Assembly: GCA_019218375.1 (NCBI GenBank)
Contig: JAHUUK010000004.1
Span: 124,001 to 188,000 of the forward strand
Length of the DNA: 64,000 nt
Direction: 5' to 3'
From: Dermabacteraceae bacterium TAE3-ERU5
GTDB taxonomy: Bacteria > Actinomycetota > Actinomycetes > Actinomycetales > Dermabacteraceae
Position numbers and translations under genes: made by a program. This document shows, piece after piece, positions 41,322 to 53,035 of the stretch. Numbering within the stretch: the stretch's first letter is position 1; each line of letters opens with the position of its first letter. The notes below the pieces were generated by a model. The model was given only the letters and a program-made list of their open reading frames with translations. It was not told the origin of the DNA and made no database searches.

Positions 41322-41344
41322 TATGATGAACGGGTAAATACCCG
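41322..41344 (+). promoter_or_regulatory. Promoter with inverted repeat over the start site
   Basis: A strong -10 TATGAT (41322-41327) is followed by an inverted repeat CGGGTA-AA-TACCCG (41331-41344) that covers the expected transcription start. The arrangement suggests a repressor site, possibly for the encoded BldC-like protein itself. The -35 (TGTGCA at 41299-41304) is poor. Confidence 0.45.
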
Positions 41345-41371
41345 GATTGCGCGCACCCGCTTAGGAGGAAC

Positions 41372-41614
41372 ATGGCATCGCCACGCTTTATTCCGCTCGC
41401 AGATGTTGCAGAAAGCCTGTCCATCAGCGCTTCGCAGGCGTATGCGCTAGTGCGCTCCGGCGAACTACGCGCCATCAAGGTGGGCGGCCGCGGCCAGTGG
41501 CGGGTCGAGGTATCGGAGCTGGAGGACTACATTCAGCGCATGTACCGGCAGACCGACGAATTCGTCGCCCAAGAAAACGCCGCGCAGGAACGCGGCAGCG
41601 TTTCCGCTAACTAG
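41372..41614 (+). CDS. BldC-like MerR-type DNA-binding protein
   Basis: This 80-residue protein has a winged-helix MerR/excisionase domain: FIPLADVAESLSISASQAYALVRSGELRAIKVGGRGQWRVEVSELEDYIQRMY. Length and sequence match BldC, a small regulator of development in Streptomyces that binds DNA cooperatively at direct repeats. The ATG at 41372 has an AGGAGG site. The C-terminus is acidic and Gln-rich. It converges, stop codon to stop codon, with the neighbouring hypothetical gene. Targets in this organism are unknown; the adjacent CpaB/CpaE-like operon starts about 165 bases away on the other strand. Confidence 0.87.
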   Translation: MASPRFIPLADVAESLSISASQAYALVRSGELRAIKVGGRGQWRVEVSELEDYIQRMYRQTDEFVAQENAAQERGSVSAN

Positions 41615-42130
41615 CTAATCAATTAGCACCAGGGTCAAGCAGCCGTAGGGCAGGGTAAGTCGCCTGCCACCGGCTACACGCAGCTCAACGAAATCTTTTC
41701 CGACGCCCAGCACCGACCCCACCGCTTGACCATCGCGCCAGTGCACGCGTAGCGGACGCCTTTCGGCAGCGAGCGCACGCAGCACTCCCCCGAGCGAAAG
41801 CGTAAATATGGGTGTTTCTTCCACGGGGCGCGAGGTCAGGTCGTAGAAGACCACACTGGCCAGATTCGGCACCAGATAGCAGCGCCCCGCACCATCGCGC
41901 TGCCCCAGAAGCAGCCAGTCCGGGCCAACCTCCCCCAGCACACCGGTAATCACCTGGCCCGCATCAACCTGCAGGGACACCTCTTTCCCCACGGCTGCGC
42001 GCAGGCGCTGCAAAACGCTTACGTCAGCCCGCTGCGCCGAGATCAGCTCCCGGCCACTGTTACGCGCTTCAAGCGATTCCTGCTGCACCATCTGCGCAGA
42101 CAGGCTAACCAGCAAACGATCCCAATCCAT
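41615..42130 (-). CDS. Conserved actinobacterial protein of unknown function
   Basis: This 171-residue soluble protein opens MDWDRLLVSLSAQMVQQESLEARNS, a helix, then a beta-rich domain with two Sm-like repeats (QVITGVLGEVGPDWLLLGQ and QAVGSVLGVGKDFVELRVAGGRRLTLPYGCL). Such proteins near secA are sometimes wrongly called Fis-family regulators; no DNA-binding helix is visible. The start was placed at ATG 42130 because TACCCT lies 6 bases upstream, giving a leaderless transcript; a longer frame reaches 42172. Function unknown. Confidence 0.72.
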   Translation of the reverse strand: MDWDRLLVSLSAQMVQQESLEARNSGRELISAQRADVSVLQRLRAAVGKEVSLQVDAGQVITGVLGEVGPDWLLLGQRDGAGRCYLVPNLASVVFYDLTSRPVEETPIFTLSLGGVLRALAAERRPLRVHWRDGQAVGSVLGVGKDFVELRVAGGRRLTLPYGCLTLVLID

Positions 42131-42136
42131 GCCATC

Positions 42137-42142
42137 AGGGTA
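42137..42142 (-). promoter_or_regulatory. -10 box of a leaderless transcript
   Basis: On the minus strand TACCCT is followed by 6 bases and the ATG at 42130. Confidence 0.5.
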
Positions 42143-42250
42143 TAACGAGAGGGAACTCTTGCCTAGAGACAAACTAAACCGCTATATTCACAACAAAACA
42201 CAGCAAACTACATCAAATAAACATAAAGCTAGTGTTTTGAAGGAGATCCG

Positions 42251-42627
42251 ATGCGCAGCGTAGCGACAAAACAGATAGCCCCGGCGAATCCGCGCAGCAG
42301 CGAATACGCACGCCAGCTAGCCCCTGTGCTGGCTCGGGTGACGGTGGAAACCATGCGTGGCATGCGTGCGCCCACCCTGCTTAGGCAGTACGCGGTCCCG
42401 GACGTGCTTGCCGACGTTGAACGGCGCGCTTCGCTCAGCCTGCGCCTGCGGCTCGGAAAACAGCCACCAAATAGTGCCGTGCGGGTAGGAACCGTACGCA
42501 CCTGCCAGGTTTCGGATACTGCGCTCGAAGCAAGCGCGGTAGTGCAAGAGCCCTACCGCGCCCGCTGCCTAGCATTCCGCCTAGAACTTAGGCATAGTGG
42601 CTGGCGCATGACAGCGCTAGAAGTCGG

Positions 42628-42631
<4 letters not shown>
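42251..42631 (+). CDS. Rv3235-family protein
   Basis: This 126-residue protein resembles the Rv3235 family, encoded near secA in actinobacteria. The N-terminal third is polar and probably flexible; the rest has [44 protein letters not shown] and a C-terminal beta part with [31 protein letters not shown]. The family's function is not known; a role with SecA is suggested by position only. The ATG at 42251 follows a perfect GAAGGAG site. It overlaps the convergent secA stop by 4 bases. Confidence 0.82.
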
Positions 42632-45318
<2,687 letters not shown>

Positions 45319-45415
45319 CGGATTCTCCCTAGCGTTCGCTTCAGCTTCCAGGCGCGCGCAGCGCACGCGCCAACTCCACCAGTTTATGCGTTTGTGACCT
45401 GAAAACGCGCATAAA

Positions 45416-45444
45416 GGCGGGGTGGCTCATGTAGCCACCCCGCC
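45416..45444 (-). terminator. Terminator of hpf
   Basis: A 12-bp perfect stem (45416-45427 with 45433-45444) with a 5-base loop lies 10 bases beyond the hpf stop. Confidence 0.8.
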
Positions 45445-45454
45445 CGGTAAGAGG

Positions 45455-46090
45455 CTATTCGCCCTCAACCTCCAGCTCAATCACGCCGTAGCTCCAGCCC
45501 TTGCGGCGGTAGACCACGCGATGCCTGCGAGTTTCGCTATCCACGAAAAGGTAGAAATCGTGGCCGACGAGCTCCATTTGGTAGAGCGCATCATCGACGC
45601 TCATGGGAACGGCAGAGTGGCTCTTTTCGCGAATCACGATGGGGCTTTCTCCCAGATCCACGCTATCTTCTGCCGCCTGTTCGCCTTCTTCGGTGAGCAC
45701 CACTTCGTCATCGGCCAGCGGAACCTCGACGGCGGGCATCGTGCGCAGGCTTTCCGGAGTCTCATGGCTGCGGCTCTTGCCCCGGCGATGGTCCTTGTGC
45801 CGGTCACGGGCACGCCGCAGCCGCTCCAGCAGTTTGCCGTAGGCCACATCGAACGCGGCGTAGAGGTCATCCGCGCGGGCTTCCGAACGAATCACCGCCC
45901 CCGCATCGCGCACCGTGAGCTCAACGCGATCGGCCTGTTCGCTTCTACGCGGGTTGTTCTCATGGGAGATCTCTACCGCAATGAGCTGCGCCCGCGGAGC
46001 AAACTGGGAAACCTTCTCCAGCTTGTCCTCAATGTGCCGCCTGAAGCGATCCGGGACGTCCATTCGCCGACCAACAACGTTGATTTCCAT
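45455..46090 (-). CDS. hpf: Long-form ribosome hibernation promoting factor
   Basis: Long HPF dimerises 70S ribosomes into inactive 100S particles in stationary phase. The 211-residue protein has the N-terminal ribosome-binding domain (MEINVVGRRMDVPDRFRRHIEDKLEKVSQF... YAAFDVAYGKLLERLRRARDR) and the C-terminal dimerisation domain (SVDDALYQMELVGHDFYLFVDSETRRHRVVYRRKGWSYGVIEL). The start is ATG 46090, behind an AAGGAGG site; an earlier in-frame codon at 46108 is less likely. The linker is acidic. It precedes secA as in mycobacteria. Confidence 0.95.
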   Translation of the reverse strand: MEINVVGRRMDVPDRFRRHIEDKLEKVSQFAPRAQLIAVEISHENNPRRSEQADRVELTVRDAGAVIRSEARADDLYAAFDVAYGKLLERLRRARDRHKDHRRGKSRSHETPESLRTMPAVEVPLADDEVVLTEEGEQAAEDSVDLGESPIVIREKSHSAVPMSVDDALYQMELVGHDFYLFVDSETRRHRVVYRRKGWSYGVIELEVEGE

Positions 46091-46183
46091 TTGATCCTCC
46101 TTGAACATTCAGTGGTACGCCCAATCGGGCCGGGAGAGCTTCGTTACCACCCCTTCACCTGTGCGGAGTCAGCCACGACATCA

Positions 46184-46960
46184 TTACCTGTGGCTTGTGT
46201 CACTAGAATAGTCTTCGCGGGGAGGATTCTCCAGTCCCGGGAAAGCGGCCGCCAGGCAAAGCGCACCCAATACCCTCACCCCGGCCTCCGCCAAGGCCCT
46301 GTGCGCATCCGCCAGGGTCGCGCCCGTGGTGAGCACATCATCCACCAAAACAACTCCCGGTGAGCGCTCTTTGTCGGCCCGCGAAAGTCCCATAACCCGC
46401 ATGCTGCCACGCCTGTTGCCGCGCCTTTCCCGGGCGCGTTTTCCCCTGCCACTGACGCCCCGGTTCACCAATCGAAACGGGGCCAGGCTACTTCCCGTTT
46501 CCCGCGCCAAGAGCCTGCTCAGGGCAAGCACCTGGTCTTCTCCGCGCCTGAACACGTTTTGCGGGCGCGAGGGAATGGGCAGCAGAAAGAACTCCCCTTC
46601 ATCGCGCCAGGTTTCTTGCAACTCGCTTAGTGCGGGGGCCAGTGCGTGCGCAAAGCCATCGAGGAGGGCCCACTGCCTACCGTTCTTTGCGGCCAGAACC
46701 GCCCTGCGCAGCCTGCCCGTGTAAGCCCCCAGAACAGATACGGGAAAGAGCGGCGCGGTAACTACAGCGCACTCCCTTATCCGCGCCGAGACCACTACGT
46801 TCAATGCGGGAGCGGCCGCTTCTGCGCGCAGCGGCGGCCCGCTGCACGCGGCCAGGCACGCGGGGCAAAGCAAACTGGTAGGTTCCCCGCAAGGGCAAAA
46901 GCGCGGAAGCACTATTTGCCGCAGGGAAAGCAGCGCGGTGGCGATGGGGGCGGAAGTCAC
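46184..46960 (-). CDS. comF: ComF-family phosphoribosyltransferase
   Basis: This protein of about 258 residues has an N-terminal zinc finger (RFCPCGEPTSLLCPACLAAC) and a type I phosphoribosyltransferase domain with the PRPP loop VVLVDDVLTTGATLADA. ComF proteins take part in DNA uptake in competent bacteria, but many non-competent actinobacteria carry one and its substrate is unknown. The start is uncertain: GTG at 46960 was chosen because AGAGGA lies 7 bases upstream; a TTG at 46990 also opens the frame. It lies between lpqB and hpf, a common actinobacterial order. Confidence 0.88.
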   Translation of the reverse strand: MTSAPIATALLSLRQIVLPRFCPCGEPTSLLCPACLAACSGPPLRAEAAAPALNVVVSARIRECAVVTAPLFPVSVLGAYTGRLRRAVLAAKNGRQWALLDGFAHALAPALSELQETWRDEGEFFLLPIPSRPQNVFRRGEDQVLALSRLLARETGSSLAPFRLVNRGVSGRGKRARERRGNRRGSMRVMGLSRADKERSPGVVLVDDVLTTGATLADAHRALAEAGVRVLGALCLAAAFPGLENPPREDYSSDTSHR

Positions 46961-47080
46961 CGTTACATCCTCTGCCGCGGCTTTTCTCAAGGCTCCCGCC
47001 TGTGGGTAAGCGTGCTGCTTCCCCGGCTGTGCACAGTCCGTGTCGTTCGCCGTGCGCCCGTGCCGCGAAAAACCGCTCTG

Positions 47081-48766
47081 CTAGTAGAAAGCCGGTTCCC
47101 AGCCCTGCAGGCCCAGTTTTACCCAGCCCACCTGACCGGCCTGGTAGAGCGATCCCGATACCCCCTGCAAAAGGGTCAAACCGGCCACGTTTGAGCCAGC
47201 TAAATGCAAAGAGTCGCCGGGCGGGGTCGGCAGTATGCTCACCTGCTGGCTGCCGCTGATAGTGCGCGCCTGCAACTCGCCGCTCAGGCTGACACGGCCC
47301 AGGGCGATGATTCCCGTTTCCGCATACCAGCTGGCGCTGATCAGTTCGGTTAGCCCGGTAAAGATCTGCACCGGGTCCGTTAAGGCACGCGGCGAACCGT
47401 CCCGGTTGCGCACAATATTCACGAGGTCTACCCGGTTGTCGCCCTCCGGCGCGGAAGAAGTCAAAAGCAGCCTTACGCCGTCGCTGGCAAGGGAAGCCTC
47501 TTTCACGGTGCGTCCGGCCAGCCAGGGAACCGCCATTTTGTTCGTGCCGCCCCTGCCGTCCACCACCAGCATGGCGGCGGGGTTTTCCCGGGCCAGCAAC
47601 AGCACGTACCCGAACTGATCTAGCAGCGGCCTGTTGTACGCAGAGCCCAGCGCCATCACGGTGGGAGCTTCCCCGTGCAAAGAAAGCAGCAGATTCGCCC
47701 GATCCGGCGTAAGCGCGCAATTTATGGGGCCCTCACGGTAAGCAGGCCCGCGCAACACCTGGTTTTTCAATCCGGCAGCAAGCTGCTTTCCTCCGGAGAT
47801 GACATCTTCGAGGGGCGTCACGATCCCCTTCTCCCCCGCCACGTAGGGGCGGTGACCGGGAAGTGGCCGAGGAATACGGTCGCTGTCGGTAGGAACCAAA
47901 TTATTGCGCGAGGTAATTTCTACCCGTGACACCCCAGGCAAGGATTGCAGGGTCGCGGTTAGCTGGGAAATTACCGCCTGCAATTCGCTAAGCGTGTACC
48001 CCTTAACGTCCCTTTCCAGGGAAACCTGTGCCAGACCGCCCGTCCCCAGCTTCACCTCAAACTCACCCGGAGCAAGCAGATTAGCTATCGGGTTATCCAC
48101 CGCCAGTTGCATTTGCGCCCCGGCCCCCTGGGCAAGTAGCGCCAGGGCACTAGACGCGGCGCGCTGCACCGGCACGAAACGCACCTCAGGGACCAGGCTC
48201 TTCCTCGCCTTATCTATGAAGAACAGCGTGGCCGGCACGAAAAGCAACCGGAATACGGAATCGGAAAGAAATATGCCGTCCGGCGCCTGCGCAATCCGCC
48301 ATTCACCGGCCACTTTTTCTACCGCAAAGTTAATGGTTATCGGCAGATCAGAAAGGTTACGGCGGAACGTGCCGTCGGCAGAAACCTCACCGGGAGAACT
48401 AAACGCGGCGTGGATGCGGGAATCCTTGCCCAGCGAAACCAGCACGTCCTCGCGCCCGGAATACAGAGTCACGGTTTCACGGGGACGCCAACGCTGCGCC
48501 ATCTCAGGCGTCAGATAGCGGCGCGCCACCGCGTAGTCATCGTCCCCGTCCACCCCGGCTTGCAAGAAACCGAGCAGCACCTGCTCCGGGGTGTCGCCGT
48601 CGGCAGGGGGGCGCGGCCGCAGATACGGCGCGTTTCCTTCGCCCGGTCCGAGCGCCGGGCTGCTGTGCACGTCGGAACGCGTAGGGATATTGGAACAGGC
48701 GGTGGTTGCGGCGAGCGCTGCCGCCGCCAGCAGCACGCGCCTGCTGTGCTTGGGTAAGGCGCTCAT
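47081..48766 (-). CDS. lpqB: Lipoprotein LpqB (MtrAB partner)
   Basis: LpqB is a lipoprotein that binds the extracellular domain of the sensor kinase MtrB and affects its signalling. The 561-residue protein has a lipoprotein signal with C24 in the lipobox TTAC, a GerMN-type region (about residues 200-300) and a C-terminal beta-propeller-like part. The ATG overlaps the mtrB stop by 4 bases, so mtrA, mtrB and lpqB form one unit. The length matches mycobacterial LpqB. Confidence 0.94.
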   Translation of the reverse strand: MSALPKHSRRVLLAAAALAATTACSNIPTRSDVHSSPALGPGEGNAPYLRPRPPADGDTPEQVLLGFLQAGVDGDDDYAVARRYLTPEMAQRWRPRETVTLYSGREDVLVSLGKDSRIHAAFSSPGEVSADGTFRRNLSDLPITINFAVEKVAGEWRIAQAPDGIFLSDSVFRLLFVPATLFFIDKARKSLVPEVRFVPVQRAASSALALLAQGAGAQMQLAVDNPIANLLAPGEFEVKLGTGGLAQVSLERDVKGYTLSELQAVISQLTATLQSLPGVSRVEITSRNNLVPTDSDRIPRPLPGHRPYVAGEKGIVTPLEDVISGGKQLAAGLKNQVLRGPAYREGPINCALTPDRANLLLSLHGEAPTVMALGSAYNRPLLDQFGYVLLLARENPAAMLVVDGRGGTNKMAVPWLAGRTVKEASLASDGVRLLLTSSAPEGDNRVDLVNIVRNRDGSPRALTDPVQIFTGLTELISASWYAETGIIALGRVSLSGELQARTISGSQQVSILPTPPGDSLHLAGSNVAGLTLLQGVSGSLYQAGQVGWVKLGLQGWEPAFY

Positions 48767-50427
48767 TCCGCTCCCCCTCTGAAGCCAAACAGAGTGGGTA
48801 GGTCAGCTGGTCCGGTCTGCGTGGGAGTGCTGTTTTGCGGGCAGGAAAGGGAATTTAGTATTTCTTTCGGATCTTCCCAGCCGCGCTCTAGCGGCAGGGG
48901 CGAATCGCGCAGGGTGCCCTTTTCTTCGCGCGGCAGGGTGAGGCGAAATACCGCGCCCCGGCCCTCTTTACCCCAGGCCTGCAACCAACCCCCGTGTAGG
49001 TGCGCGTCGGTAAGCGAGATGGAAAGTCCCAGGCCGCTGCCGCCCAGTGTGCGGGCGCGCGAGGGATCGGCACGCCAGAAACGATCGAAAACGCGCTGCG
49101 CCGCTTCCGGGCTGAGGCCGTAACCGTTATCTTGCACGCTGATGCAGACCGCCTCTTCGGACGCCCCCAAATGTACCCAGATGGGTGCTCCCTGCCCGTG
49201 TTCTATCGCATTCACCAGCAGGTTACGCAGGATCCTGTCTATCCGGCGCGAATCCACGCAGGCGTGCATATCGCAGTCCAGCGCATACACCTGCACTTCG
49301 CAGCCGCGCTCCTTCGCGAGCGGGCGAATGTTTTCGATGGCAAGCTCCACCAGCTCGCGCAGGTCTTCCCTTTTAGCGTTCAGCTGCGCGGCCCCGGCAT
49401 CGAAGCGCGAAATTTCCAGCAGGTCCGACAGCAGCCGGTCGAAGCGCCTTACCTGCGTAGTCATTAGCTCAGCCGAACGCCTGACATCGCTCGGGAAGGT
49501 GTCTTTCGCTCCGTCAATCACGGAGCTAGCCATGCGGATTGTGGTCAGCGGGGTGCGCAGTTCGTGGGAAACGTCGGACACGAAACGCTGCTGCATGTGG
49601 GACAGGGTGGCCAGGCCCTCCACTTTTTCCTGCAGGGCCGTGGCCATCGCATTAAAGCTTTGCCCCAGCCGGGAGAGTTCGTCCGACCCCGACACCTCAA
49701 TGCGTGTCTCCAGTTCGCCCGCGGCCAGGCGTTCCGAAGCCGCGGCGGTCTCCCGGATCGGCACACTCACGAAGCGTCCCACCACCAGGGCGATACCCAG
49801 CAACGAAAGCAGCAGGGTGATACCGCCCGCGGCCATCATTTGCTGCACGAAATCTAGCGTTTCCTGCTCGTTGCCGAGCGGATAAAGAATGAAAAGGTCG
49901 TAGCTTCCCGCGCCGGGAACCATCACCCTGGTGCCGACCACGATGGCAGGCACTTTGTGCGTCCCCTCCCGCCACAGCACGGACTGCCAGAGCAGGCCGT
50001 CGCTACGCGATACCCGCTCGCGCATATCCGCCGACACCACGTCCAAAAGGGCCCTGTCGGTGGTGATCAGGGTCAGGGTGTCGCTCGAATCTACCGGCAG
50101 TAACGCCACCTGGCGGCCATCGTCTGTGGCCGAGGATTTGAACGACTGCACGAATACGGTCGCGGCTTCCTGCTGCTGAATAGCGGAAGAATCCTTAACG
50201 GAGTCGAGCGCGGTTCCCAGCTCGGAGCGTGCCTCGCGCGATTCAATCAGCACCCGGTCGCGGCGCTGCTCGAAAAGGCCGTGCGCGATAGTGGAGGAAA
50301 GCGAAGCCCCCACGATCACCACGGCAACGGTGCTGAGCGCTACCGTAACTATGACGATTCGGCTGGTTAGGGTCCAGCCGCGCCGGTCGAAACGACGGGC
50401 GAGCCGCGCCAGCAGGGAATCGTCCAC
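48763..50427 (-). CDS. mtrB: Sensor histidine kinase MtrB
   Basis: MtrB is the membrane kinase of the MtrAB system, which links cell-wall growth and division. The 554-residue protein has helix 1 (about 23-48), an extracellular domain (about 50-198), helix 2 (about 200-219), a HAMP domain (about 220-275), a HisKA domain with H288 (VSDVSHELRTPLTT), and an HATPase domain with VNAIEHG and QDNGYGLSPEA. A Pro/Gln/Thr-rich tail of about 50 residues follows. The start is GTG at 50427, one base after the mtrA stop. Confidence 0.96.
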   Translation of the reverse strand: MDDSLLARLARRFDRRGWTLTSRIVIVTVALSTVAVVIVGASLSSTIAHGLFEQRRDRVLIESREARSELGTALDSVKDSSAIQQQEAATVFVQSFKSSATDDGRQVALLPVDSSDTLTLITTDRALLDVVSADMRERVSRSDGLLWQSVLWREGTHKVPAIVVGTRVMVPGAGSYDLFILYPLGNEQETLDFVQQMMAAGGITLLLSLLGIALVVGRFVSVPIRETAAASERLAAGELETRIEVSGSDELSRLGQSFNAMATALQEKVEGLATLSHMQQRFVSDVSHELRTPLTTIRMASSVIDGAKDTFPSDVRRSAELMTTQVRRFDRLLSDLLEISRFDAGAAQLNAKREDLRELVELAIENIRPLAKERGCEVQVYALDCDMHACVDSRRIDRILRNLLVNAIEHGQGAPIWVHLGASEEAVCISVQDNGYGLSPEAAQRVFDRFWRADPSRARTLGGSGLGLSISLTDAHLHGGWLQAWGKEGRGAVFRLTLPREEKGTLRDSPLPLERGWEDPKEILNSLSCPQNSTPTQTGPADLPTLFGFRGGAE

Positions 50428-50428
50428 G

Positions 50429-51109
50429 TTAGCGTTGCGCGGCCCGGTATCCGATGCCGCGCACGGTCTGCACGATTACCGGGTTATCCGGGTCCTTTTC
50501 CACCTTGGCGCGCAGGCGCTGCACGTGCACGTTTACCAGTCGGGTATCGGCGGGTTCGCTGTATCCCCAAACTTCGCGCAGGATCTGTTCCCTGGTAAAC
50601 ACCTGCCAGGGTTTGCGCACCAGGGTGAGCAGCAGATCGAACTCGATCGGGGTGAGCGGGATATCCACTCCGTCGCGGCTGACCACATGCGCATTAACGT
50701 CGATCACGATGTCGGAAACGTTGTAGCGTTCCAGGCTCGGCACATCCTGGCGGCGCACGCGCGCCTTAATACGTGCCACCAGTTCCTCCGGTTCGAAAGG
50801 CTTGGTCAGGTAGTCGTCGGCTCCCGCTTCCAGTCCCTCAACCACGTCGGCAGTGTCGGTCAGGGCAGTCAGCATGATGATCGGCACCAGCGATTGCTGA
50901 CGGATGCGGCGGCAAACCTCCACCCCGTTCATTCCCGGCAGCATGACGTCGAGCAGGATCAGATCGGGCTCGTAGTCGGCAAAGGAATCGAGTGCTTCCA
51001 GGCCGTCACCGCAGACGCGCGACTCGTACCCCTTGGTACGCAAAACGATACTTACCATCTCCGCAATAGCGGCGTCGTCATCAACCACCAGCACCCGTGC
51101 ATTACTCAT
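50429..51109 (-). CDS. mtrA: Response regulator MtrA
   Basis: MtrA is an OmpR-family regulator, essential in M. tuberculosis, that controls genes for cell-wall enzymes and division. The 226-residue protein has the receiver domain (acidic VVDDD near residue 10, phospho-acceptor D54 in LILLDVMLPGMNG, K in LTKPFEPEELVAR) and a winged helix ending RLVNVHVQRLRAKVEKDPDNPVIVQTVRGIGYRA. The start ATG 51109 was chosen; an ATG three codons upstream (51118) is equally possible. It is divergent from the large membrane-protein cluster, 145 bases away. Confidence 0.96.
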   Translation of the reverse strand: MSNARVLVVDDDAAIAEMVSIVLRTKGYESRVCGDGLEALDSFADYEPDLILLDVMLPGMNGVEVCRRIRQQSLVPIIMLTALTDTADVVEGLEAGADDYLTKPFEPEELVARIKARVRRQDVPSLERYNVSDIVIDVNAHVVSRDGVDIPLTPIEFDLLLTLVRKPWQVFTREQILREVWGYSEPADTRLVNVHVQRLRAKVEKDPDNPVIVQTVRGIGYRAAQR

Positions 51110-51254
51110 GACTCCCATTGTGCCATTAGCAACGCCTAGCCGTTTAGCGCAGACATTTTCGACCATCGTCTAATGGCTACGCGAAGATAAGCCAATACGG
51201 TAGTGGATGTCAGGAATTTTTAAGTATCACTTAAAGCGAACTTTGGAGGCGCAC

Positions 51255-52403
51255 ATGTCCTCACCGAACGAACCTACCGGACAGGCTCCGCAGTACCCTT
51301 GGGCAAACCCGTCGGGGGCCTCTTCTCCCGACAGCGCTGCCGCCAAGGAACGCCCCAGTTACGGGCTGCCCGATCCGAACGCCGCGCAGCAGCCCGCGCC
51401 CGCACCCGAGACCGCAGCGGCGCAGCGCTCGCTTCCCGAAGCGGATCAGTTCATGCCGCTGCGTCCCCTCGGCCTCGGGGACATCCTGGGCTGCGGCATA
51501 CGGTTTTCCCGCGTCAAACCAAAGGTTATTTTCGGCGTTTCGCTAGTTTTCTATACCTTTGCATTCCTGGTTGCAACGATCGTTACCTCGTTTACTTCCC
51601 AGCGTTACTTCGCCAGCACGTTCTCCCCCACCACCGGCATCGACAGCAACGAGATCGTTCCCGACGGAACGTTCGAATACCTGATCGGTTCCCTGAGTAG
51701 CGGCGTAGTCACGGGCATAGTGACCATCCTGCTATCCGTGGCCATAACCCCGCTGGTGCACGCCGCAGTTACGGGGCGGGAACTGAAATTCGAGGCAGCG
51801 ATCGCGTCCGTGCGTAAGCACACCTGGCAGGTTTTCCTGCTCATGGTCTTGTACTTTGCGGCAATCGTGGCCGTGCCTGTGCTTATCGGTTCCCTGTTCG
51901 TAGGCCTCGGGTTCCTGCTGCGCGAATACACCGCGGCAATCGTCGTAATTGGCATCCTGGGTGCGCTCGCAAGCCTGTTTGGCCTGCTCTTCGTTTTTAC
52001 CCGGTTCCTGTTTTCGCCCTACGCGCTCGTGCTGGAAAACCTCAGTGCGGTAGCCGCGATGAAGCGTTCCTGGCAGCTCACCTCGGGCCGTGCCTTCTGG
52101 CGTATCCTCGGCATCTCACTGCTGACCATGATCATTTACTCGCTGCTGCAGCAGGTGCTGACCATTCTGCCCAGTATCGTCGCCGGTATTACGGCCGCGA
52201 TTTTGGTCTTGGCTTTCCCCGGCCACCCCGTGATGCTCGGCATCATCATGACAGCCATGATCATGCTCGTCGCCTTCTTCGTGGTGGCGCTGACCCAGCC
52301 GCTGCTGACGGCAAGCTACATCGCGCTGTTTTACGACACCAAGATTCGCCGCGAGGGCTACGACGTGCAGCTACAGCAGGAACTGCATGAGAGCCGCAGC
52401 TAA
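51255..52403 (+). CDS. Multi-helix membrane protein (GDPD membrane-domain-like)
   Basis: This 382-residue protein has a Pro/Ala/Ser-rich cytoplasmic tail (1-60), then a MPLRPLGLGDILGCGIRFSR motif and about seven membrane helices. The motif and helix pattern resemble the membrane part found in some glycerophosphodiester phosphodiesterases and DUF7847-type proteins; there is no catalytic domain. It corresponds in position to Rv3689. The ATG at 51255 has a GGAGG site; an upstream frame start (51207) is not preceded by one. It is the first gene of a five-gene operon and may work with the MoxR/DUF58 proteins. Confidence 0.82.
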   Translation: MSSPNEPTGQAPQYPWANPSGASSPDSAAAKERPSYGLPDPNAAQQPAPAPETAAAQRSLPEADQFMPLRPLGLGDILGCGIRFSRVKPKVIFGVSLVFYTFAFLVATIVTSFTSQRYFASTFSPTTGIDSNEIVPDGTFEYLIGSLSSGVVTGIVTILLSVAITPLVHAAVTGRELKFEAAIASVRKHTWQVFLLMVLYFAAIVAVPVLIGSLFVGLGFLLREYTAAIVVIGILGALASLFGLLFVFTRFLFSPYALVLENLSAVAAMKRSWQLTSGRAFWRILGISLLTMIIYSLLQQVLTILPSIVAGITAAILVLAFPGHPVMLGIIMTAMIMLVAFFVVALTQPLLTASYIALFYDTKIRREGYDVQLQQELHESRS

Positions 52404-53035
52404 TGCTTCCCTTTGACGGCCAGTTCGATCCCGACGGGGCCCGCGAGCTAGTAGAAAAGGAGCTCGCGGACCCCCGTTACCGGGATTCCCCGAACATCGT
52501 GGAGGAATTCTTCGCTGCGGTACGCCGCTACCTGAACGGGCTGAAGTTAGATGAAGCGCTGGGTGGAAACCTGACCTATCTGCTACTTGCCGTGGTTTTG
52601 CTGTGCATCGCTGCGCTGGTCATTTTCCTTTTCCTGCGCTCGGGTGGCTTCACCGCCGAAGCGCGGGCGCGCAAGGCCGTCAGCCTTTCCTCCGATTCCG
52701 GGCTCAGCGCCTTGGAGCTGCGTAACCAAGCCAGCAGCGACCTAAAAAACCAGGCATATCGCGAAGCCACGCTAACCGGTATGCGCGCCCTGGTTAAAGA
52801 CATGGAAGAACGTACGCTCTTGCACGTCAAGGAAGGCACCACCGCGCATGAGGCGAGCACGGAAATAGCGCGCTTTTTCCCTGCCCTTGCCACGCAGCTG
52901 CAGCGCGCGGCGCAAAGCTTTGATCGGGCTGCCTATTCGGAGCGACCAATCAGCGCGGACGACGCCACCAAAATGGTGCAGCTAGCCAAATACCTGCACG
53001 AAAGCCAAGCGGAGGTGAAAGAAGATGAGCAGTAG
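52403..53035 (+). CDS. DUF4129-domain membrane protein
   Basis: This 210-residue protein has a cytoplasmic or extracellular N-terminal part (MLPFDGQFDPDGARELVEKELADPRYRDSP), one membrane helix (about 60-77) and a C-terminal DUF4129 domain (about 105-200, with LALRNQASSDLKNQAYREATLTGMRALVK and TAHEASTEIARFFP). The domain is regularly encoded in MoxR/DUF58 clusters and in transglutaminase-like proteins; its role is unknown. The ATG overlaps the previous stop by one base (TAATG), and the stop overlaps the next gene by 11 bases. Confidence 0.85.
   Translation: MLPFDGQFDPDGARELVEKELADPRYRDSPNIVEEFFAAVRRYLNGLKLDEALGGNLTYLLLAVVLLCIAALVIFLFLRSGGFTAEARARKAVSLSSDSGLSALELRNQASSDLKNQAYREATLTGMRALVKDMEERTLLHVKEGTTAHEASTEIARFFPALATQLQRAAQSFDRAAYSERPISADDATKMVQLAKYLHESQAEVKEDEQ

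Noticed and set aside
51207-51254. Upstream start for the first gene of the DUF4129-MoxR operon
   Set aside because: The 16 extra codons lack a ribosome-binding site, whereas ATG 51255 follows GGAGG.
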